Below are positions 54,357 to 63,999 of a stretch of DNA of 64,000 nucleotides, piece after piece (within the stretch, counting starts at the first letter, position 1; every line of letters begins with the position of its first letter). Below the pieces are notes generated by a model. It was not told the DNA's origin. It saw only the letters and a program-made list of their open reading frames with translations, and did not search any database. This DNA comes from Thalassotalea sp. LPB0316 (GTDB lineage: Bacteria > Pseudomonadota > Gammaproteobacteria > Enterobacterales > Alteromonadaceae): NCBI RefSeq assembly GCF_014898095.1, contig NZ_CP062946.1, positions 2,418,001-2,482,000 on the forward strand, read 5' to 3'. A program made the translations under genes and the position numbers.

Positions 54357-55067
54357 ATGATTACTTTCTATCAAAATTATGTGAACAAACTACCGTTGTT
54401 TGATGGTATTCCGGCATTATTGATTCGACTCTATTTAGCGCCGGTATTTATTATCGCTGGTTACAGTAAATTGCAGTTGGGTAATCCTGATGTTACAGGA
54501 GTCGCTAGATTAGCAGCCGATCCCAATATTGTGGCGTGGTTTGGTAACGCTGAGTGGGGCTTAGGTTTGCCTTTTCCTACATTGTTAGCCAACTTAGCAG
54601 CGTGGACTGAATTCTTAGGAGGTTGGCTATTACTTGTCGGTTTATTTACTCGCTTAGTGTCGTTGCCGTTAATGTTCACCATGTTGGTTGCAGCAACTAC
54701 GGTTCACCTGCAAAACGGTTGGTTTGCTATCACACCAACAAATCCCGATACCAGCCCAGCTAAAGTCCTAAGTTGGCTAGGCGTTGATGGTGCACCAGCG
54801 AGTATAGAAAACTCGATAGCAGCAGGGCGCAGATTAGAGGTCATGCGAGATATTTTGGCGGAAAATGGCAACACCGATTGGCTTTATGAAACCGGTAATA
54901 TCGCCGTACTTAATAACGGGGTCGAATTTTCTGTGACTTATTTTATTATGTTACTCGCACTGCTATTTATTGGCGCGGGGCGATTTACTAGCGTCGACCA
55001 CCTTTTAGCTAAGAAGTTTCTTGTCGCCCGAGATACTAATCCTGCCAATAGAAGTACAAGCCAATAA
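54357..55067 (+). CDS. DoxX-family membrane protein
   Basis: This 236-residue protein has the DoxX layout of four membrane helices (about 18-36, 72-92, 98-116 and 183-205) with LLIRLYLAPVFIIAGYSKL near the start, NLAAWTEFLGGWLLLVGLFTRL in helix 2, and a longer loop between helices 3 and 4 than the core family. Family members have been tied to terminal oxidases, thiosulfate oxidation and redox stress, but no such genes adjoin it, so the role is unknown. It begins 161 bases from the divergent sppA start and is followed by the YdjA-like gene after 84 bases on the same strand. Confidence 0.82.
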   Translation: MITFYQNYVNKLPLFDGIPALLIRLYLAPVFIIAGYSKLQLGNPDVTGVARLAADPNIVAWFGNAEWGLGLPFPTLLANLAAWTEFLGGWLLLVGLFTRLVSLPLMFTMLVAATTVHLQNGWFAITPTNPDTSPAKVLSWLGVDGAPASIENSIAAGRRLEVMRDILAENGNTDWLYETGNIAVLNNGVEFSVTYFIMLLALLFIGAGRFTSVDHLLAKKFLVARDTNPANRSTSQ

Positions 55068-55151
55068 ACAAGGTAATTGAATTTGTTGATATCATTGAGG
55101 ATCAATTTTAAGTAAACTTACCGCAACCTTAGGTCACAAAAAAGAAATATC

Positions 55152-55703
55152 ATGGAAAGTATTGAGCTGTTACTTAATCGACAATCAAATCCAGCGTTAG
55201 CGGCACCAGCTCCAGTAGGTGAAGCATTTACTAATATTTTAAAGGCCGGCATGCGCGTGCCTGATCACGCAGGTTTGATCCCATGGCACTTTACGGTCGT
55301 TCAAGGCGAAGCATTGGCAACATTAGCTAATATTTTTGTTGATGCAGTGAAAGTTCAAGGTGTAACTGATGAAGTAAAGCTGCAAAAAACTGCCAAAATG
55401 CCATTTCGCGCGCCAATGATCATTGTTATTTCAACTGTCTATCAACAACATGATAAAGTGCCGTTAAAAGAGCAGTTGATCTCGGCAGGTTGCGCAGCGC
55501 ATGCGATGCAGATGGCCGCGGTAGCCCAAGGGTTTGGTGCTATGTGGCGAACCGGCGATTTAGCGTTTAACGATGATGTAAAAACAGCGCTCAATATTGA
55601 TACTCATAACGATATTGCAGGCTTTTTATATATAGGTACGCCAACTAAACAACTGCCGTTAAAGCCAGCCAAGTCATTTGATGACCATGTAACCTATTTG
55701 TAG
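55152..55703 (+). CDS. ydjA: Nitroreductase-family flavoprotein (YdjA-like)
   Basis: The 183-residue product aligns throughout with E. coli YdjA, the smallest nitroreductases: an early RQSNPALAAPAPVGEAF, ILKAGMRVPDHAGLIPWHF, KMPFRAPMIIVIST, SAGCAAHAMQMAAVAQGFGAMWRTG by position 117-139, and GFLYIGTP. These bind FMN as dimers and reduce nitro compounds or quinone-like substrates with NAD(P)H; the natural substrate is unclear. The gene is convergent with asnS, and a strong bidirectional terminator lies between them. In E. coli ydjA lies near ansA and sppA, so its place here after sppA and ansA is a conserved neighbourhood. Confidence 0.9.
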   Translation: MESIELLLNRQSNPALAAPAPVGEAFTNILKAGMRVPDHAGLIPWHFTVVQGEALATLANIFVDAVKVQGVTDEVKLQKTAKMPFRAPMIIVISTVYQQHDKVPLKEQLISAGCAAHAMQMAAVAQGFGAMWRTGDLAFNDDVKTALNIDTHNDIAGFLYIGTPTKQLPLKPAKSFDDHVTYL

Positions 55704-55721
55704 TAGATAAATTAATGATAT

Positions 55722-55753
55722 AAAAAAACCCGCGTTTAGCGGGTTTTTTGTTG
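55722..55753. terminator. Bidirectional terminator between ydjA and asnS
   Basis: AAAAAACCCGC pairs with GCGGGTTTTTT around GTTTA, with T-runs on both strands. It is the only feature in the 61-base gap. Confidence 0.88.
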
Positions 55754-55764
55754 CTTACTGTTTA

Positions 55765-57165
55765 TTAGAAAGCAGCTGTTTTTGGTGCGCGAGGGAAAGG
55801 GATGGTATCGCGAATGTTTCCAATACCCGTTGCGTATGCAACTAGGCGTTCAAAACCTAAACCAAAACCAGAGTGTGGCACAGTACCGTAACGACGTAAA
55901 TCGCGATACCAACCGTAATCAACTGGATCTAGGTTCATTTCAGCAAGACGCTTATCTAATACATCAATGCGCTCTTCACGTTCACTACCACCAATAATTT
56001 CACCAATACCTGGCGCTAAAATATCCATGGCAGCTACTGTTTTGCCGTCGTCGTTTAGACGCATGTAGAAAGACTTAATGTCTTTCGGGTAGTTTTGTAA
56101 CACCACTGGACCACCAACGTGCTCTTCAGCAAGGTAGCGCTCGTGCTCCGAGTTTAGGTCAACACCCCATGAAACTGGGTTTTCAAATTTCTTGCCGCAG
56201 TTTTGTAAAATGTCAATCGCGTCGGTGTAGTCCATACGAACAAAATCAGAGTTAATCACGTTATTTAAACGGTCTAAAACTGTTTTATCTACGCGTTGTT
56301 GGAAGAATGCCATATCGTCTGGGCGCTCATCTAATACCGCTTTTAACACGTATTTTAGCATTTCTTCGGCTAAGTCAGCGGCATCAGCTAAGTGGGCGAA
56401 AGCGATTTCTGGCTCAACCATCCAAAACTCTGCTAAGTGACGTGAGGTATTTGAGTTCTCTGCGCGAAACGTTGGGCCAAAAGTATACACTTTAGATAAT
56501 GCACAAGCGTAAGTTTCAACGTTTAATTGACCAGAAACCGTTAAAAACGTTTCTTTACCGAAAAAGTCTTCAGTAAAGTCAATCGCGCCTTTATCGTCAC
56601 GTGGTAAGTTTTCTAAATCTAACGTACTTACGCGGAACATTTCACCTGCGCCTTCACAGTCACTGCCGGTAATTAATGGTGTGCTGATCCAGTAATAGCC
56701 TTTTTCGTGGAAAAAGCGGTGTAATGCCTGAGCTAATGTATTGCGAACACGAGTTACTGCACCACCAATGTTGGTACGTGCGCGCAAGTGACCTTGCTCA
56801 CGTAAAAATTCTAAACTGTGACGTTTAGCAGCCATCGGATAGGTATCAGGGTCTTCAACAAAGCCAAATACCTCAACTTCTGTTGCTTGAATTTCGAATG
56901 CTTGGCCCTGGCCCGGTGATTCAACCAAAATACCGGTTACTTTAACCGAACAGCCCGTGGTTAGCTTTTGTACTTCTGATGCGTAATTATTTAGGTCATT
57001 AGGAACGATTGCTTGAATTGCGTCAAAACATGAGCCGTCGTGTACCGCTAGAAATGAAATACCAGCTTTAGAATCACGACGAGTTCTGATCCAGCCGTGA
57101 ACGCTGATAGATTCGCCTACAGGAAACTTACCTGCTAAGACATCAGTAATTGAGATAACTGACAT
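55765..57165 (-). CDS. asnS: Asparaginyl-tRNA synthetase AsnS
   Basis: AsnS charges tRNA-Asn. The 466 residues equal E. coli AsnS in length. An OB-fold anticodon-binding domain (about 1-110; [17 protein letters not shown]) is followed by the class II core with motif 1 around [23 protein letters not shown], motif 2 [25 protein letters not shown] by position 222-244, and motif 3 [15 protein letters not shown]. The start at 57165 has GAGGT five bases upstream on the minus strand; a 13-codon extension upstream is not supported. It is closed by the strong terminator shared with ydjA. Confidence 0.97.
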   Translation of the reverse strand: MSVISITDVLAGKFPVGESISVHGWIRTRRDSKAGISFLAVHDGSCFDAIQAIVPNDLNNYASEVQKLTTGCSVKVTGILVESPGQGQAFEIQATEVEVFGFVEDPDTYPMAAKRHSLEFLREQGHLRARTNIGGAVTRVRNTLAQALHRFFHEKGYYWISTPLITGSDCEGAGEMFRVSTLDLENLPRDDKGAIDFTEDFFGKETFLTVSGQLNVETYACALSKVYTFGPTFRAENSNTSRHLAEFWMVEPEIAFAHLADAADLAEEMLKYVLKAVLDERPDDMAFFQQRVDKTVLDRLNNVINSDFVRMDYTDAIDILQNCGKKFENPVSWGVDLNSEHERYLAEEHVGGPVVLQNYPKDIKSFYMRLNDDGKTVAAMDILAPGIGEIIGGSEREERIDVLDKRLAEMNLDPVDYGWYRDLRRYGTVPHSGFGLGFERLVAYATGIGNIRDTIPFPRAPKTAAF

Positions 57166-57302
57166 TGATGACCTCTTTAATTGTGAAAATAATTTACTTA
57201 TCAAAATAAGAGGGATATGTTACCTCGGCAATTGCGTTTAACAAGTAAAACTTGTTAAATTTGTTGGATAATAATAAAAAATAAAACAATTGAAGGAAGT
57301 TT

Positions 57303-57665
57303 ATGACCTGGCAGGGGGAAGAACGCAGAAAACACACCGATTTTTGGGTAAAAACTGCGCGATCATTAACCATTATTGCGTGGTTGTTATTTATTGTTGC
57401 GTTAATCGTTTCACATTTTGCTGCGCCTGAAACAGATTTCGGTATTGTGCGTTATCACGATCTAGAAGTACGTAAATTCTGGATCAAGCCGCTGACGAAT
57501 TATCTCTATGTAATTTTGTGGTGCGCAGCACTTATTAGTTATGTCTCAATGATTGTCAATCGCTTTAGAGCGCGCCGAGCAACAGATAATCGTAGTTTTT
57601 ACGTTAAACTATTGTTGGTGATCATTGTTGCTTGGGTGATTTATCTCTTATTAAACGTTAATTAA
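57303..57665 (+). CDS. Membrane protein of unknown function
   Basis: This 120-residue protein has a charged N-terminus (GEERRKHTDFW) and three membrane segments (about 21-39, 65-85 and 100-118). I do not recognise the family with confidence; similar small inner-membrane proteins are found in related marine bacteria, but no function is known to me. GAAGGAAG just before the ATG is a strong ribosome binding site, so translation is likely. It is divergent from asnS and convergent with bioA, whose stop lies 11 bases away, with no visible terminator between them. Confidence 0.65.
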   Translation: MTWQGEERRKHTDFWVKTARSLTIIAWLLFIVALIVSHFAAPETDFGIVRYHDLEVRKFWIKPLTNYLYVILWCAALISYVSMIVNRFRARRATDNRSFYVKLLLVIIVAWVIYLLLNVN

Positions 57666-57676
57666 TCTCAACTGAG

Positions 57677-58975
57677 CTAAACGAAGCAGTCTTCCTTATC
57701 GAGTGCACTGGCAATGGCATCAATTAAACTGTTGAGTTGCTGTTGGTTAATAATATATGGCGGCATGATGTAAATAAGTTTACCAAAAGGTCGAATCCAC
57801 ACGCCCATATCAACAAAATGCTTTTGAATCGCGGCAACATTGACTGCTTGCTTCGCTTCAACCACACCAATGGCGCCTAGCACTCGGGTGTCTTGCACGC
57901 GTTCGTGACTAGCTAATGGCAGCAAGTTTTCTTTAAGAATACGTTCGATATTTTGCACTTGGCGTTGCCAGTCATTTTGATTGAGCAATGTCAGTGACGC
58001 ATTAGCCACCGAACAGGCCAAAGGGTTCGCCATAAACGTTGGGCCATGCATAAAGCAGCCGGCATCGCCTTGAGAGATGGTGTTAGCGACTTTATCAGTG
58101 GTTAAGGTTGCAGCTAACGACATATAACCACCAGTAAGCGCCTTACCTAAACATAAAATATCGGGTTCAATATCTGCCCATTCACAGGCAAATAATTTTC
58201 CGGTACGTCCAAAACCCGTTGCAATTTCATCAGCAATAAAAAGCACATTATATTCGTCACACAGTGCTTTAGCCGCTTTTAAATAATTAGGATGGTAAAT
58301 TCGCATACCTCCTGCACCTTGAACAACCGGCTCGATAATAAAGGCGGCGATCTCATTGTGATACTGTTCAAAATACGCTTTTAATGCATTGCTATCCGAT
58401 TCATCCCACGGTTGATCAAATCGCGTTTTCGGCGCTGGCGCAAACAGGTTTTTCGCTAAGACCTTTTCAAAAATGCTGTGCATACCATTGACCGGATCAC
58501 AAACCGACATCGCAGCGAAAGTATCACCGTGATAGCCATTTCTTACGGTTAACAGTTTTGATTTTTCTGGTTTATTTTGTGCGTGCCAATATTGAATGGC
58601 CATCTTTATCGCAACTTCTACCGATACCGAGCCTGAATCACTAATAAATACTTTGGTGAGATTTGGCGGTGTTATCGAAATCAGTTGTTGTGACACCTTG
58701 ATCGCACTTTCATGGGTGATACCGCCAAACATGACATGGCTCATTTTATGACTTTGTCCAACAAGTGCTTGATTCAGTGCAGGATGATTATACCCGTGGA
58801 TCACGGCCCACCACGAAGACATACCATCGATCACTTGTTTTTGATCTGCTATGGTTAATTCAACGCCATTTGCTTGTGTGACAAAATAAGAAGGCAGCGG
58901 ATCTGTCATTGACGTATAAGGATGCCAAATGTGATTTTTATCAAACTCGATTAGATCTGTGTATTTATTGCTCAT
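57677..58975 (-). CDS. bioA: Adenosylmethionine-8-amino-7-oxononanoate aminotransferase BioA
   Basis: BioA transfers the amino group of S-adenosylmethionine to KAPA to give DAPA, the third biotin-ring step. This class III PLP aminotransferase (432 residues) shows IWHPYTSM near the start, DGMSSWWAVIHGYNHP, GSVSVEVAIKMA, YHGDTFAAMSVCDP, the IADEIATGFGRTG block with the PLP-contacting Asp, and the Schiff-base lysine in LGKALTGG. The start at 58975 agrees with the family; an 11-codon extension does not. It is divergent from bioB across 87 bases with a possible BirA site, as in E. coli. Confidence 0.95.
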   Translation of the reverse strand: MSNKYTDLIEFDKNHIWHPYTSMTDPLPSYFVTQANGVELTIADQKQVIDGMSSWWAVIHGYNHPALNQALVGQSHKMSHVMFGGITHESAIKVSQQLISITPPNLTKVFISDSGSVSVEVAIKMAIQYWHAQNKPEKSKLLTVRNGYHGDTFAAMSVCDPVNGMHSIFEKVLAKNLFAPAPKTRFDQPWDESDSNALKAYFEQYHNEIAAFIIEPVVQGAGGMRIYHPNYLKAAKALCDEYNVLFIADEIATGFGRTGKLFACEWADIEPDILCLGKALTGGYMSLAATLTTDKVANTISQGDAGCFMHGPTFMANPLACSVANASLTLLNQNDWQRQVQNIERILKENLLPLASHERVQDTRVLGAIGVVEAKQAVNVAAIQKHFVDMGVWIRPFGKLIYIMPPYIINQQQLNSLIDAIASALDKEDCFV

Positions 58976-59001
58976 TAGTATACTTGTTGTTTTAAACTGC
59001 G

Positions 59002-59030
59002 TTGACAAAGTAATGATGGGCGGTAGACTA
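59002..59030 (+). promoter_or_regulatory. Predicted bioB promoter
   Basis: TTGACA at 59002-59007 is a perfect -35 box; TAGACT at 59024-59029 (16-base spacer) or AGACTA one base later serves as -10. The -10 region overlaps the possible BirA site. Confidence 0.5.
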
Positions 59031-59055
59031 ACCGCAAATTACTCTGATTACAAAC
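59024..59055. promoter_or_regulatory. Possible BirA operator between bioA and bioB
   Basis: TAGACTAACC at 59024-59033 and GATTACAAAC at 59046-59055 resemble the two arms of the E. coli bio operator (TTGTAAACC and GGTTTACAA with flanking GTCTA). The spacer is about 12 rather than the usual 14-16 bases and both arms are imperfect, so this is tentative. Position over the bioB -10 box fits. Confidence 0.33.
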
Positions 59056-59062
59056 TAGAACA

Positions 59063-60151
59063 ATGTCTGTGTTAACCTCGCAATCAATATCAAGCCCGCT
59101 CAATTTTGAACTAGGCGCTATTCGCAATAATTGGACAAATGACGAAGTACAAGCGTTATTTGATTTACCATTTAATGATCTGATGTTTTACGCCCAAATG
59201 GTGCATCGCCAAAACTTTAATCCAAATGAAGTACAAGTAAGTACCTTATTATCAATTAAAACGGGTGCTTGCCCTGAAGACTGTAAGTATTGTTCGCAAA
59301 GTGCCCGTTATAAAACAGATATCGAGAAAGAACGTTTATTAGAAGTTGAAAAAGTACTTGAAGCGGCAAAAATCGCTAAAGACCAAGGTTCAACGCGTTT
59401 TTGTATGGGGGCTGCATGGCGCAATCCCAAAGCGCGCGATATGCCCTATGTAAAAGAAATGGTTAAAGGCGTAAAAGCAATGGGCTTGGAAACATGTATG
59501 ACGTTAGGCATGTTATCTAAGGAGCAAGCCGATGAATTAAGCGAGGCTGGCCTTGACTATTACAACCATAATTTAGATACCTCTCCTGAGCACTACAACT
59601 CGATTATCACCACGAGAACCTTTCAAGATCGTTTAGATACACTTGAAAATGTCCGTAATTCTGGCATGAAAGTTTGTAGTGGTGGCATCTTAGGCTTAGG
59701 TGAAAAAGCTACCGACCGCATATCACTCTTAAGCCAACTCGCCAATCTACCGAAACACCCCGATAGTGTGCCCATGAATATGTTGGTTAAAATTGAAGGG
59801 ACACCGCTTGCAGAGGTTGAAGATCTTGATCATTTTGAGTTTATCAAAAACATTGCCGTTGCGCGTATTATGATGCCAAAGAGCCATGTTCGCTTATCGG
59901 CAGGTCGCGAGGCAATGAATGAGCAGATGCAATCACTGTGTTTTCTTGCTGGCGCTAATTCAATATTCTACGGGTGCAAGTTATTAACTACGGGTAATCC
60001 AGAAGCAAATCAAGATATTGCCTTATTTAACAAGCTTGGTATTAATACCGAAACGGTTGATGGCATTGAGTCTGAAGAGCAAGAATCTGCGCAAATTCAC
60101 GCAAAACTTGTCGATAATCAAAATACCGATTTGTTTTATAACGCAGAATAG
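59063..60151 (+). CDS. bioB: Biotin synthase BioB
   Basis: BioB inserts sulfur into dethiobiotin, the last step of biotin synthesis. The radical-SAM cluster motif is Cys70, Cys74 and Cys77 in [13 protein letters not shown], and the [2Fe-2S] ligands and Arg of SAGRE and [16 protein letters not shown] are present. At 362 residues it is slightly longer than E. coli BioB (346), mostly at the ends. It starts the bioB-bioF-bioC-bioD operon; bioF begins 13 bases after its stop. Confidence 0.97.
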   Translation: MSVLTSQSISSPLNFELGAIRNNWTNDEVQALFDLPFNDLMFYAQMVHRQNFNPNEVQVSTLLSIKTGACPEDCKYCSQSARYKTDIEKERLLEVEKVLEAAKIAKDQGSTRFCMGAAWRNPKARDMPYVKEMVKGVKAMGLETCMTLGMLSKEQADELSEAGLDYYNHNLDTSPEHYNSIITTRTFQDRLDTLENVRNSGMKVCSGGILGLGEKATDRISLLSQLANLPKHPDSVPMNMLVKIEGTPLAEVEDLDHFEFIKNIAVARIMMPKSHVRLSAGREAMNEQMQSLCFLAGANSIFYGCKLLTTGNPEANQDIALFNKLGINTETVDGIESEEQESAQIHAKLVDNQNTDLFYNAE

Positions 60152-60164
60152 TGCAGAGAAGACA

Positions 60165-61313
60165 TTGACTTTTAGTTTTGTCAAACAAGCTATTGAAGCG
60201 CGCAAGCAATCGAGTTTGTTGCGCCAACGCCACTGTATTGAAGTGCAAGAGCAACAGTACATTCGAGTCGGTGGTAAGCAATACATTAATTTTTCAAGTA
60301 ACGACTATTTAGGATTAAACAACCATCCGACGATTAATGATGCCTTATATGAAGGCGCTAAGCGTTTCGGCGCTAGCAGTACTAGTTCATCATTGATTAC
60401 GGGGTATAGTTATGCGCATCAAAAACTCGAAGAAACCATCTGCAGTTGGCTCAACAAAGAGCGCTGCCTGTTGTTTTCATCGGGTTTTGCCGCCAACCTT
60501 GGTGCCTTACAAGCTTTAAAAGTTAATGATGTTGCGCTGTATTTGGATAAATTAAGTCATGCTTCACTCATTGACGGTGCAAGGTTAAGTGACAGTGCAG
60601 GTCGCTCAAAGGTCTCGCGATTTAAGCACAACGATGTCAAACACTTATCGCAACTACTGGCTAAGGGTGAGCAAGATAAACTCGTGGTCACCGAAAGTAT
60701 ATTTTCAATGGATGGCGATTTAGCGCCGTTGGAGAAGATAAGAGCGCTAGCTAATAAGCATGGCGCTAAGATTTATCTCGATGATGCTCATGGTATTGGT
60801 GTACTAGGTGATCAGGGGCAAGGTGGGGCAAGCCTGATAAACTCAGACATCACCATGGCAACTTTTGGTAAAGCTATTGCTACACAAGGTGCAGTTTTGG
60901 CTTGTGATCACACATTGTTTGATTATCTCGTCAATTTTTCTCGAGAATATATTTATAGCACCGCGATATCGCCTGCAATTGCTTGGGCGACGATTGCGAG
61001 TATTGAATTGATTCAGCAGTCGTATTGGCGACGAGATAAAGTAAAAGAATTAAGTCATTTATTTAAAAATGAACTAGACTCATCTATTCGTGTATTGCCA
61101 ACGGACTCTTCAATTCATGCAATTGTTGTTGGTGAACAAGATAAAGCGATGAAATTGAGTGAGCAACTCAAAGCGCAGGGTTTTTGGCTAACGGCCATTA
61201 GGCCTCCGACCGTACCTAAGGGAACAAGTAGGTTACGCGTTACTATCTGTCAAAACCATAATGCTAAGGATATCATTAGGTTAGCAAGAGAAATAAACAA
61301 GGCAATGATGTAG
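60165..61313 (+). CDS. bioF: 8-amino-7-oxononanoate synthase BioF
   Basis: BioF joins pimeloyl-ACP (or pimeloyl-CoA) with alanine to form KAPA. The alpha-oxoamine synthase features are visible: INFSSNDYLGLNNHP, ASSTSSSLITGYSYAH, the PLP Asp/His in LDDAHGIGVLG, and the Schiff-base lysine in TFGKAIATQGA. I chose the TTG at 60165, since the protein then starts at the same place as E. coli BioF and AGAGAAGA precedes it; an ATG at 60018 would lie deep inside bioB and is not supported. It gives 382 residues (E. coli 384). It overlaps bioC by one base (TAGTG). Confidence 0.92.
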   Translation: MTFSFVKQAIEARKQSSLLRQRHCIEVQEQQYIRVGGKQYINFSSNDYLGLNNHPTINDALYEGAKRFGASSTSSSLITGYSYAHQKLEETICSWLNKERCLLFSSGFAANLGALQALKVNDVALYLDKLSHASLIDGARLSDSAGRSKVSRFKHNDVKHLSQLLAKGEQDKLVVTESIFSMDGDLAPLEKIRALANKHGAKIYLDDAHGIGVLGDQGQGGASLINSDITMATFGKAIATQGAVLACDHTLFDYLVNFSREYIYSTAISPAIAWATIASIELIQQSYWRRDKVKELSHLFKNELDSSIRVLPTDSSIHAIVVGEQDKAMKLSEQLKAQGFWLTAIRPPTVPKGTSRLRVTICQNHNAKDIIRLAREINKAMM

Positions 61314-62098
61314 TGGTTTTAAAGCATCAACAACAAAAAATAGCAAAAAACTTTGGCTCTGCTTCTGCTTCTTATGATGTTTCAGCGCGTTTACAACGCT
61401 TTTCTGGTAAACATCTACTGCCTTGGTTACCCAATCGCCATGATCTGACAGTACTCGATTTAGGCTGTGGTACAGGTTTTTTTTCAGATATATTAGCTAA
61501 CCGTTTTAAAACAGTCATTGGCTTAGATTTATCAAAAGATATGCTCAATTACGCCCAAGAAAATCGCAACCAAGATATTCATTTGGTCAACGCCAATGCC
61601 ATGAGTTTACCTTTCCTTGATAACAGTTTAGATGTTATTTACTCGAACTTAGTGATCCAGTGGTGCCAACCGCTTACTGATTTATTAAAAGAAATCAAAC
61701 GAGTATTAAAGCCTGGCGGCCTGTTTATTGTTGCCACGTTAGTCGATGGAACGTTATTTGAGCTGAAATCTGCATGGGCACAAGTCGACGATGAAAAACA
61801 TGTGATCGATTTTAAATCCAAAGCCAGTCTACTTGCGGATATTGAGTCTGTTGATTTTGATGTACTCGAGGTAAAGCGACAAGACATTGCCCTTGAATAT
61901 GAAAGTGTCCGCCATTTAGCGCACGAACTCAAAGGGCTAGGGGCAAACCACGTGCCTAATAAACACAGTAAGGGGCTAGCCGGCAAAGATAAGTGGCGCA
62001 AAATGACCCAAGCTTATCAAGATTTTCAAGAGCCATCGGGGATCTACCCAGCAACCTATGCGTTATGTTCAGCAGTTTTAGTGAAATTAAATTATTAA
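61313..62098 (+). CDS. bioC: Malonyl-ACP O-methyltransferase BioC
   Basis: BioC methylates malonyl-ACP to disguise it so that the fatty-acid enzymes build pimeloyl-ACP methyl ester. The SAM-binding motif VLDLGCGTGFFSD lies near residues 47-59, with DLSKDML after it and SNLVIQWC, all as in E. coli BioC. The GTG start shares its G with the bioF stop. The length of 261 residues fits. BioH, the esterase that removes the methyl group, is not in the window and would have to be elsewhere. Confidence 0.93.
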   Translation: MVLKHQQQKIAKNFGSASASYDVSARLQRFSGKHLLPWLPNRHDLTVLDLGCGTGFFSDILANRFKTVIGLDLSKDMLNYAQENRNQDIHLVNANAMSLPFLDNSLDVIYSNLVIQWCQPLTDLLKEIKRVLKPGGLFIVATLVDGTLFELKSAWAQVDDEKHVIDFKSKASLLADIESVDFDVLEVKRQDIALEYESVRHLAHELKGLGANHVPNKHSKGLAGKDKWRKMTQAYQDFQEPSGIYPATYALCSAVLVKLNY

Positions 62099-62104
62099 AT
62101 ATCG

Positions 62105-62770
62105 ATGAAAACCTACTTTATTACCGCAACAGATACCGATGCCGGCAAAACTTTTATTGGCTGCGCGTTAACACACTTGTTCCAGCAACAGGGTAAAACA
62201 CTCGTGTTTAAGCCAATTTCTGCGGGATGTGAACTAATTGATGGCCAGTTAGTTAACGAGGACGCTAAATTGCTAGGCCATTACGCCGGCGCTAAGCAAA
62301 CAATTACAGAAATTAACCCTATTGCTTTTCAAGATCCTATTGCACCACATATTGCCGCGGCAAAAGCAAATTGCCAGCTTAGTGCCGAGCAAGTTAGCAC
62401 TTATTTTGACCAGCTTGTTAAACAAGCGCCTGACTATTTGATCACCGAAGGTGCAGGGGGCTGGCGACTCCCATTAGGCAACAAGCAATTTTTATCTGAC
62501 TTTGCTAAACAGACGAAACAACAAGTTATTTTAGTCGTCAATATGAAGCTTGGTTGTTTAAACCACGCGCAATTAACGTATGAGACGATCAAAGCTGATG
62601 GCCTGGATTGTGTTGGATGGGTGGCAAACTGTATAGAAACTATGCCATATTTAGCTGAAAACTTGGCAGAGTTAAACCAGTTATTTGATATGCCGTGTTT
62701 AGGTGTTGTTAGTCATTGTGCAAGCATTGAAGAAGCTGCTCAACAATTAAATATTGGCCAGCTTCTATAA
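62105..62770 (+). CDS. bioD: Dethiobiotin synthetase BioD
   Basis: BioD uses ATP and CO2 to close the ureido ring of DAPA, giving dethiobiotin. The P-loop TDTDAGKTFIG is at residues 9-19 with Lys15, and KPISAGCE and TEGAGGWRLPL are further family motifs. The 221 residues match E. coli. It ends the bio operon, six bases after bioC, and is convergent with pepE with only 18 bases between stops and no visible terminator. Confidence 0.94.
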   Translation: MKTYFITATDTDAGKTFIGCALTHLFQQQGKTLVFKPISAGCELIDGQLVNEDAKLLGHYAGAKQTITEINPIAFQDPIAPHIAAAKANCQLSAEQVSTYFDQLVKQAPDYLITEGAGGWRLPLGNKQFLSDFAKQTKQQVILVVNMKLGCLNHAQLTYETIKADGLDCVGWVANCIETMPYLAENLAELNQLFDMPCLGVVSHCASIEEAAQQLNIGQLL

Positions 62771-62788
62771 TGGTTGCTTGATGGCGTA

Positions 62789-63496
62789 TTAATTAATGGC
62801 GGTTAAATCGTAACCGTCAGCAATTTTGGTTTTCTCACCATTTAAAAACAAGAAACCTTCTTTGCCACCAATCAGTTTAAGGTGGTCACCTTGCATTTTG
62901 ATCGCACTACCTTCAACAATACCGACAATATGGGTAGTTGGATTTAACACCATAAACTCTTGCAGGCGTTGCTCGCGTGTTTCACCATTGTGGCCAGGTG
63001 GTGTGTAATCGGTGTAATGCGGGTTAATTTGAAAGTTCACTAAATTTAAAGCGTTAAAGCTTGGCGGCTCAATAATCGGCATATCGTTAGTTGTTCGAAT
63101 TGTCGCACCAGCTACGTTAGAGCCGGCACTCCAACCAATATAAGGCGTGCCTGAACTTACTTTAGTTTGAATTGCATCGACTAGTTTATTTTCATATAAC
63201 TGATGTAATAACCTAAAGGTGTTACCACCACCTACCGCAATCGCTGCTGCTTGCTCAATAGCGGTAACAGGATCATTAAATTGATGGATCCCTTTAACTT
63301 TAATGCCCTGATCTTTTAGCGCTGTTTGCACCATGTCTGTATATTCATCATAGGTAATCGTCACACCAGCATAAGGAATGAAAACAACCTCTTTAATGCT
63401 TCCTAAATGATCACTGATCATGCCTTTTGCGTGAGCAAGGTAAGGGGTGTCTTCAACGCGTGAACTACTTAATAGTAATAAATTCATATTTGTCAT
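62789..63496 (-). CDS. pepE: Dipeptidase E (alpha-aspartyl dipeptidase) PepE
   Basis: PepE is a cytoplasmic S51 serine peptidase that splits dipeptides with N-terminal aspartate. The nucleophile Ser lies in YIGWSAGSNVAGA, with the AVGGGNTFRLL substrate loop before it and INPHYTDYTPPGHNGETREQR carrying the catalytic His, by position near residue 155. At about 235 residues it matches Salmonella PepE (229). Three in-frame ATGs lie at the start (63499, 63496, 63487); the second has the best spacing from a GGA-containing site. Cyanophycinase shares the fold but is larger, and no cyanophycin genes are near. Confidence 0.9.
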   Translation of the reverse strand: MTNMNLLLLSSSRVEDTPYLAHAKGMISDHLGSIKEVVFIPYAGVTITYDEYTDMVQTALKDQGIKVKGIHQFNDPVTAIEQAAAIAVGGGNTFRLLHQLYENKLVDAIQTKVSSGTPYIGWSAGSNVAGATIRTTNDMPIIEPPSFNALNLVNFQINPHYTDYTPPGHNGETREQRLQEFMVLNPTTHIVGIVEGSAIKMQGDHLKLIGGKEGFLFLNGEKTKIADGYDLTAIN

Positions 63497-63591
63497 CATT
63501 TTTCCAAGGTGATTATCGCTGCTATTTTATCGTGCTTACGCGCTTATTTACACAGTAAAACCAATGTATGAGTGATCTAAGCGCTAGTCGC

Positions 63592-63999
63592 TTATTGATT
63601 GAGCTCCTTTATACACGCTTGTGCAATAAACCCTGATCGCGAAGGATATTCGCCTGAATTGCCAACCCGATCATCAATTTTTCTAATTAATAACTCAGGT
63701 AATGTCACGTTAATCTTTTGACTCTTACCTAAATAGGGCGTGATATCAACTTGGTGCATCCCCCATAGCAAAACGTTTTTTTGAGCAAATTTATGTTGTA
63801 GTTCGATAAAGTCGGTTGAGTGGGGAATGGCTTCACCATATTCGGCAAGAATCGAAAGATGATCGCCAATCGCAATTTTTATTTTCTCAAAACCTTCTTC
63901 AAAATTTTTGGCACTAATTTGACATCCCGGTAGGTCAGGCACACTCACCAACATGGTGTCGTTATCTACGGTCGGTAAAAAGCAAAAAGGGTAATTCAT
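63592..63999 (-). CDS. hicB: HicB-family antitoxin
   Basis: The 135-residue product has an N-terminal HicB-like domain (about residues 3-60: VSVPDLPGCQISAKNFEEGFEKIKIAIGDHL) with the partial RNase H fold seen in HicB, and a C-terminal ribbon-helix-helix-like region (INVTLPELLIRKIDDRVGNSG, SRSGFIAQACIKEL). It likely neutralises an RNA-cleaving HicA toxin and represses its own operon. HicA usually precedes hicB, so on this strand the toxin gene would lie just past the right edge of the window, which cannot be seen. The ATG at 63999 is one base from the edge. Orphan HicB proteins also exist. Confidence 0.8.
   Translation of the reverse strand: MNYPFCFLPTVDNDTMLVSVPDLPGCQISAKNFEEGFEKIKIAIGDHLSILAEYGEAIPHSTDFIELQHKFAQKNVLLWGMHQVDITPYLGKSQKINVTLPELLIRKIDDRVGNSGEYPSRSGFIAQACIKELNQ

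Noticed and set aside
60018..60164. Upstream in-frame extension of bioF inside bioB
   Set aside because: It overlaps the conserved end of bioB by over 130 bases and has no similarity to BioF proteins.
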